In this document: positions 59,196 to 64,000 of the stretch, piece by piece
Position numbering within the stretch: position 1 is the stretch's first letter
Layout of the letters: the number at the start of each line of letters is the position of its first letter
Assembly: GCF_964229645.1 (NCBI RefSeq)
Contig: NZ_CAXREX010000324.1
Span: 1-64,000 of the forward strand
Source: Nioella sp964229645
GTDB taxonomy: Bacteria > Pseudomonadota > Alphaproteobacteria > Rhodobacterales > Rhodobacteraceae
Length of the DNA stretch: 64,000 nucleotides
Direction: 5' to 3'
Notes under the pieces: generated by a model
The model's input: the letters and a program-made list of their open reading frames with translations, nothing else
The model's database searches: none
Told to the model about the DNA's origin: nothing
Made by a program: the position numbers and the translations under genes

Positions 59196-60346
59196 TCCTC
59201 GACACCGACTGGCTGCATCACCCCGGCACGCAGAAACTGTGCAAGGCGCTGGAGGCCGAGGGGTTCCATGCGCTCTTCGTTGGCGGCTGCGTTCGGAACG
59301 GGCTGCTTGGCCTGCCCACGGATGACATCGACATTTCCACCGATGCGCGCCCCGAGCGGGTGATGCAGATTGCCGAGGCCAACGGGCTCAAGGCCGTGCC
59401 CACGGGGATCGACCACGGAACCGTGACCGTGATCGCCGACGGGCTGCCTCACGAAGTCACCACCTTCCGCCGCGATGTGGAAACCGATGGCCGCCGCGCG
59501 GTGATCGCCTTCGCCGACGAGGTGGAGGAAGACGCCATGCGCCGCGACTTCACCATGAACGCGCTCTATGCCGATGCCACGGGCCGGGTGATCGACCCTC
59601 TGGGCAGCGGTGTTGTCGACTTGCGGGCACGGCGGCTTCGCTTCATCGGCGACCCGCATGACCGCATTCGCGAAGACTACCTGCGCATCCTGCGCTTCTT
59701 CCGCTTCCACGCCCATTACGGCGACCAGCAGGCAGGCTTCGATGCCGAGGGCCTGGCCGCTTGCGCCGAAATGGCCGATGGCATCGACAATCTCTCGCGT
59801 GAACGGATCGGGGCCGAGATGCGCAAGCTCCTGCGCGCCGCCGATCCTGCCCCGGCCATTGCCGCCATGGCGCAGGCGGGCATCCTGCGCCATGCCCTGC
59901 CCGGGGCCGACGCGAAGGCCCTGCCGATCCTGATCCATGCCGAGAACGATCTTGGCATTGCGCCCGACCATTGCCGCCGCCTGGCCGCGATCGGCGGCGA
60001 GGATCCCGGCGATGCGCTGCGCCTGTCCAAGGCCGATGCCCGCCGCGTTGCCCTGCTGCGCGAGGCCGTTGGCTCGATGATGGGGGCAGGCGAACTGGGC
60101 TACCGCGAAGGCTTCGACACGGCGCGCGACGTGCTCCTGCTGCGCGTGGCGCTGCTGGAACAGCCACTGGCACAGGCCGAGCTGGAGGCCGCAGAGGCCG
60201 CCGACGGGCTGCAGCTGCCGGTGAAGCCTGCCGACCTCATGGCGCTTGGCCTGCAAGGCCCCGCGCTTGGCGACCGCCTGCGCGAGATCGAGACGCGCTG
60301 GATCGGCTCGGGCTTCACCCTGACCCGCACGCAGCTCCTGCCTTGA
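59192..60346 (+). CDS. cca: CCA tRNA nucleotidyltransferase / poly(A) polymerase family
   Basis: 384 residues. FVGGCVRNGLLGLPTDDIDISTDARPE holds the nucleotidyltransferase aspartates. DAMRRDFTMNALYAD and RIREDYLRILRFFRFHAHYG are the template-arginine and RNA-binding blocks of the class II enzyme. It adds or repairs the 3' CCA end of tRNA. The ATGA junction with the Nudix gene shows translational coupling. Confidence 0.93.
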   Translation: MILDTDWLHHPGTQKLCKALEAEGFHALFVGGCVRNGLLGLPTDDIDISTDARPERVMQIAEANGLKAVPTGIDHGTVTVIADGLPHEVTTFRRDVETDGRRAVIAFADEVEEDAMRRDFTMNALYADATGRVIDPLGSGVVDLRARRLRFIGDPHDRIREDYLRILRFFRFHAHYGDQQAGFDAEGLAACAEMADGIDNLSRERIGAEMRKLLRAADPAPAIAAMAQAGILRHALPGADAKALPILIHAENDLGIAPDHCRRLAAIGGEDPGDALRLSKADARRVALLREAVGSMMGAGELGYREGFDTARDVLLLRVALLEQPLAQAELEAAEAADGLQLPVKPADLMALGLQGPALGDRLREIETRWIGSGFTLTRTQLLP

Positions 60347-60398
60347 CAGGCGGCGCGCGCTGACGTCCTGTCGCGCGACCGCAAACAGGACCCTTCCC

Positions 60399-60977
60399 TT
60401 GGACCCGCTCTACGCCTTCGTTTTCGCCGGACTCTTTTCCCCCGGCCCCAACGTGATCTTGCTGACCGCCTCCGGTGCGCGCTTCGGCTTCCGCGCAACG
60501 CTGCCGCATGTGGTGGGCGTGGCGCTTGGCGTGGGCGTCATCGCGGCTCTCATGGGGCTGGGTGTCGGTGCGCTTCTGCTGGCGCAGCCGGGGCTTGCGC
60601 TGGTGCTCAAGATCATCGCCGCAGGCTGGATCCTGTGGATGGCCTACAGCCTGGTGCGCGCGTCTGACCTCTCGGCGGGCAAGGCCGGCGAAAAGCCCTT
60701 CACGCTGCTTCAGGCAGTGCTGTTCCAGTGGGTCAATCCCAAGGTCTGGGCCGTGGCCATGGCCGCCGCCGCGGGCTACGGGCTTGGCCAAAGCCCCTGG
60801 GCCGAAGCGCAGCGGCTGGCGCTGGCCTTTTCCGGCATCAACCTCTTCGTTTGCCTCTTCTGGAGCTTCGCGGGCGCGCTTCTGGCGCTTTTGCTGACCA
60901 CGCCGCGTGCGTGGACGGTGTTCCGCCTGTGCATGGCCGCAGCCCTTGCCGCCTCTGCCGTCATGGTCTTCCTGTAA
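60399..60977 (+). CDS. LysE-family amino acid exporter
   Basis: 192 residues, six hydrophobic segments. The N-terminal FVFAGLFSPGPNVILLTASGARFGFR is the LysE/RhtB signature, and FQWVNPKVWAVAMAAAAGY is its central block. The only plausible start is a TTG at 60399 with AGGA upstream. It probably exports an amino acid or related small molecule. Confidence 0.87.
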   Translation: MDPLYAFVFAGLFSPGPNVILLTASGARFGFRATLPHVVGVALGVGVIAALMGLGVGALLLAQPGLALVLKIIAAGWILWMAYSLVRASDLSAGKAGEKPFTLLQAVLFQWVNPKVWAVAMAAAAGYGLGQSPWAEAQRLALAFSGINLFVCLFWSFAGALLALLLTTPRAWTVFRLCMAAALAASAVMVFL

Positions 60978-61022
60978 CGTCCGGGCTATATCTGCCGGGA
61001 ACAGGGCCATTTCAGACGCAAG

Positions 61023-62867
61023 ATGTTTCACTTCTTCGAAAAGCTGGTCGACCCCTACACGGACTATCCCGAACGGGACAGCCCGCCCAACCGACTGTGG
61101 CCCTTCCTGTGGGACTACTCCCAACCCTTCAAGCGCCTGTTCCTCGTCACCGCGATCATGTCGGTCGTCGTCGCGATCATGGAAATCTGGCTGATCTCCT
61201 ACATGGGACGGCTGGTAGACCTGCTGACGGGATCGGAGCCCGGCTCATTCATCGCCGCCCACGGGTGGGAGCTTCTGGCCGTTGCCATCTTCATCCTGTT
61301 CCTGCGCCCGATCCTGCACGGGCTGGACGTCGCACTGCTCAACAACGGGATCCTGGTCAATTTCGGCACGCTCATCCGCTGGCGGGCGCATCGCCACGTG
61401 CTGCGCCAATCGGTGGGCTGGTTCGAGAACGATTTCGCAGGCCGCATCGCCAACCGCATCATGCAGGCCCCGCCCGCCGCGGGCGACGCCGTCTTTCAGG
61501 TCTTCGACGCCATCACCTTTTCGCTGGCCTACCTTGTCGGCGCAGCCATTCTGCTGGCCGATGCCGATCTGAGGCTGGTGCTGCCGCTCCTGGTCTGGTT
61601 CGCGCTTTACGCGATGCTGGTGCGCTGGACGATGAAACGCGTCGGCCCCGCCTCCAAGGCCAGTTCCGATGCGCGCTCCATGACCACGGGGCGCGTCGTC
61701 GACAGCTACACCAATATCCACTCGGTCAAGCTCTTCGCCCATCACGACAGCGAAATCAGCTACGCCAAGGAAGCCATCGAACACACGCGGCGCACCTTCG
61801 CGGCCGAAATGCGCATCTACACGATGATGGACGTGATGCTGACGGCGCTGAACGGCTTCCTCGTGGTGGCCGTGGTGGGCTGGGCCGTGTGGCTCTGGAT
61901 GCAGGGCACGGCCTCCGTCGGTATCGTGGCGGCGGCGACCGCGCTGACCTTGCGGCTCAATGCCATGACCGGATGGATCATGTGGGCGCTCTCGACCTTC
62001 TTCCGCTCGCTCGGCGTGGTGGCCGAAGGGATGGAAACGATCGCCCAGCCCATCACCCTGACCGACGCCCCGGACGCCAGGCCGCTGGCCCTGTCGCAGG
62101 GCGAGGTCCGGATGGCCCAACTCAGCCACCATTACGGGCGCGGCTCGGGCGGCTTGCAGGACGTGACGCTCACCATCCGCCCCGGCGAAAAGGTCGGGCT
62201 TGTGGGCCGGTCGGGCGCGGGGAAATCGACCCTGGTCAAGCTGCTGCTCCGGTTCTACGACCCCGAGGGCGGACAGGTCCTGATCGACGAGCAGGACATC
62301 ACGCAGGTGACGCAGGACAGCCTGCGCAGCCATATCGGCATGGTCCAGCAGGACAGTTCCCTTCTGCATCGCTCGGTGCGGGAAAACATCCTCTACGGAC
62401 GCCCGGGCGCGACAGAGGCCGAGGTGATCGAAGCCGCCAAGCGCGCCGAAGCGCATGACTTCATCCTCGACCTGGAGGACCCGCAGGGCCGCAAGGGCTA
62501 TGACGCCCATGTGGGCGAACGCGGCGTGAAACTGTCGGGCGGCCAGCGCCAGCGCGTGTCGCTCGCCCGCGTGATCCTGAAGGACGCGCCGATCCTTGTG
62601 CTGGACGAGGCCACCAGCGCGCTCGACAGCGAAGTCGAGGCCGCCATTCAGGATACGCTTTACGGTGTGATGGAGGGAAAGACCGTGATCGCCATCGCGC
62701 ATCGGCTGTCCACCATCGCGCATATGGACCGGATCGTCGTTCTGGACGATGGCCGCGTCGTGGAAAACGGCACACATGAAGAGCTGCTGGCACAGGCCGG
62801 CCTTTATGCGGGCTTCTGGGCGCGTCAGTCGGGCGGTTTCATCGGCACCGAGGAAGCTGCCGAATGA
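61023..62867 (+). CDS. ABC exporter half-transporter, permease-ATPase fusion
   Basis: 614 residues. An ABC_membrane domain with six segments (from FLVTAIMSVVVAIMEIWLISYMG) is followed by the ATPase: Walker A LVGRSGAGKSTLVKLLLRFYD near residue 400, Q-loop, signature KLSGGQRQRVSLARVIL, and Walker B ILVLDEATSALDSE. The last 4 bases overlap a second half-transporter gene, so a heterodimer is likely. The substrate is unknown; lipids, drugs and peptides are all possible. Confidence 0.93.
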   Translation: MFHFFEKLVDPYTDYPERDSPPNRLWPFLWDYSQPFKRLFLVTAIMSVVVAIMEIWLISYMGRLVDLLTGSEPGSFIAAHGWELLAVAIFILFLRPILHGLDVALLNNGILVNFGTLIRWRAHRHVLRQSVGWFENDFAGRIANRIMQAPPAAGDAVFQVFDAITFSLAYLVGAAILLADADLRLVLPLLVWFALYAMLVRWTMKRVGPASKASSDARSMTTGRVVDSYTNIHSVKLFAHHDSEISYAKEAIEHTRRTFAAEMRIYTMMDVMLTALNGFLVVAVVGWAVWLWMQGTASVGIVAAATALTLRLNAMTGWIMWALSTFFRSLGVVAEGMETIAQPITLTDAPDARPLALSQGEVRMAQLSHHYGRGSGGLQDVTLTIRPGEKVGLVGRSGAGKSTLVKLLLRFYDPEGGQVLIDEQDITQVTQDSLRSHIGMVQQDSSLLHRSVRENILYGRPGATEAEVIEAAKRAEAHDFILDLEDPQGRKGYDAHVGERGVKLSGGQRQRVSLARVILKDAPILVLDEATSALDSEVEAAIQDTLYGVMEGKTVIAIAHRLSTIAHMDRIVVLDDGRVVENGTHEELLAQAGLYAGFWARQSGGFIGTEEAAE

Positions 62868-64000
62868 TGAATCGCCTCGCCAACCTGATCGACGCCTTCC
62901 GCCCCGCTATGGGTCCGCCGCCCAACCGGCTGCTGGCCTTTTTCGACTGGTGTCTCAAGGGCGCCTGGCCCGTGCTGATCGGCGCGGCGCTGGTGTCGGG
63001 CCTTGCGGGCATGTTCGAGGTCGGCTCCGCGCTGATGCTGGGTCTCGTCATCGACGCCGCCAGCGCCACGGATCCCGCCGCGATGTTCCGGGACCACTGG
63101 CCGCTTCTGCTGGCGGGCACGGCCTTTTTCCTGCTGCTGCGTCCGCTGGCTTTTGCCGCCTCTTCTGCGGCCAGCACCCTTGTCGTCGGCCCCGCCGTCA
63201 ACGTTCTGGTGCTGCAACGGCTCAATCGCCACACGCTCGGCCAGTCCGTCACCTTCTTCGATGACGATTTCGCGGGCCGCATCGCGCAGAAACAGATGCA
63301 GACCGCAAGTGCCGTGACCAACGTGGTGACGGAGTTCGTGAACGTGGTCGCCTTCGCCCTGGCCTCGCTTATCGGGTCGCTTCTGCTTCTGCTCACCATC
63401 GACGCGCGCATGGCCGGGGCGCTGGCGATCTGGCTTGTCCTCTATTTCGCGACGATCAGCTTCTTCCTGCCCCGCGTGCGCAAGCTGTCCAAGGCGCGGG
63501 CGGGGGCGCGCGCCGCAGTGTCGGGGCAGGTCGTCGACACCCTCACCAAGATCAAGACGGTCAAGCTCTTTGCCCATCACGCCTTCGAAGACCGCTCGGC
63601 GCTGAAGGCGATGGAGCGTTTCCGCGAAAAGGCCATTGGATTCGGGCGCATCTCGGCCGGGTTCCGGCTGGCGCTGATGACGGTCGCGGGCGCGCTGCCC
63701 GTCCTTCTTATCGGGGGCACGGTCTGGCTCTGGTCCCGGGGCATCGCCAGCACGGGCGACATCGCCGCAACCGGGGCCGTGTCGATCCGCATCGCGCAGA
63801 TGACGGGATGGGTCAGCTTCGTTCTGATGGCGATCTATTCCAACCTGGGCGAGGTCGAGGACGGGATGAACACGCTCTCGCCCCCGCATCGGCTGACCGA
63901 CCGCGACGACGCGCTGGAGGTGGAACGCGCGCGCGGCCATATCCGATTCGACGACGTGAGCTTCGCCTATGGCCGGGAAACGGGCGGCGTGGAACGCCTC
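62864..64000 (+). CDS. Second ABC exporter half-transporter, 3' end cut by window edge
   Basis: An open frame of 379 codons from the ATG at 62864 to the window edge. It has six membrane segments (AWPVLIGAALVSGLAGMFEVG onward), SVTFFDDDFAGRIAQKQMQ, VDTLTKIKTVKLFAHHAFED and the start of the ATPase domain (IRFDDVSFAYGRETGG). Walker motifs lie beyond the window. The segment KTVKLFAHH is shared with its partner (HSVKLFAHHDS). The ATGATG start overlaps the upstream stop, which signals coupled translation. Confidence 0.9.
   Translation, partial: MMNRLANLIDAFRPAMGPPPNRLLAFFDWCLKGAWPVLIGAALVSGLAGMFEVGSALMLGLVIDAASATDPAAMFRDHWPLLLAGTAFFLLLRPLAFAASSAASTLVVGPAVNVLVLQRLNRHTLGQSVTFFDDDFAGRIAQKQMQTASAVTNVVTEFVNVVAFALASLIGSLLLLLTIDARMAGALAIWLVLYFATISFFLPRVRKLSKARAGARAAVSGQVVDTLTKIKTVKLFAHHAFEDRSALKAMERFREKAIGFGRISAGFRLALMTVAGALPVLLIGGTVWLWSRGIASTGDIAATGAVSIRIAQMTGWVSFVLMAIYSNLGEVEDGMNTLSPPHRLTDRDDALEVERARGHIRFDDVSFAYGRETGGVERL

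Noticed and set aside
1..64000. tRNA, rRNA or CRISPR loci
   Set aside because: I found no cloverleaf with a TTCRANYC arm, no rRNA-like segment and no regularly spaced direct repeats of CRISPR length; a tRNAscan or CRISPR finder run would settle this.

Overview
The window is about 64 kb of GC-rich DNA from an alphaproteobacterium, most likely a marine or halophilic member of the Rhodobacteraceae (Roseobacter-type). The evidence is a frcBCAK/frcR-type fructose uptake locus, an imuB gene behind an alphaproteobacterial LexA box (GTTC-N7-GTTC), Hint-domain exoproteins, a DgcA-like/BetA-like methylated-amine locus, and recurring post-stop elements at gene ends. Judged by eye, GC content is lowest in the first ~0.8 kb and in the IS remnant, which suggests acquired DNA there. 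I see no rRNA, tRNA or CRISPR array.

Layout. (1) 1-9331 is a surface-glycan island. It holds a truncated fucosyltransferase-like gene running off the left edge, a decayed IS1380-family transposase, a methyltransferase, the two GDP-L-fucose genes gmd and fcl, a GT10 fucosyltransferase, a GT25 glycosyltransferase, an iron-type alcohol dehydrogenase and an LpxL/HtrB-like acyltransferase. Together these could make GDP-fucose and attach it to a cell-surface glycan. (2) 9337-15269 is a fructose ABC uptake operon (frcB-frcC-frcA-frcK-pfkB) divergent from its ROK repressor frcR; a 35-bp palindrome lies in the shared promoter. (3) 15273-23467 is mixed: kdsD, a MOSC protein, SOS-controlled imuB, an ornithine cyclodeaminase family gene, a USP/SulP pair and an MFS gene. 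(4) 23539-26452 encodes a ferric iron binding protein and a fused permease in convergent orientation. (5) 26496-31839 is a TetR-controlled locus for methylated amines or choline.

(6) 32022-38378 carries a lytic transglycosylase, rnr, a methyltransferase, a DUF2064 protein and dapE. (7) 38603-41291 has two tandem Hint-domain proteins. (8) 41298-51902 holds small regulators and envelope genes, dapD, a LOG protein, mepA, MFS, thioesterase, YggT, an exported MsrA, a sulfotransferase-like gene and SCP2. (9) 51981-55306 carries argG, a membrane protein and ilvA. (10) 55303-57080 is a divergent Hpt / REC-PP2C phosphatase pair that looks like the input side of a partner-switching system. (11) 57049-64000 carries two Nudix genes, hslO, cca, a LysE exporter and a pair of ABC exporter half-subunits, the second cut by the right edge.

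The most unusual non-coding signals are a two-part interspersed repeat seen at two loci in the same order and orientation, tandem TGTACGGGGGG arrays in front of two unrelated genes, and a block of nested palindromes between two convergent genes at 45.7-45.8 kb.
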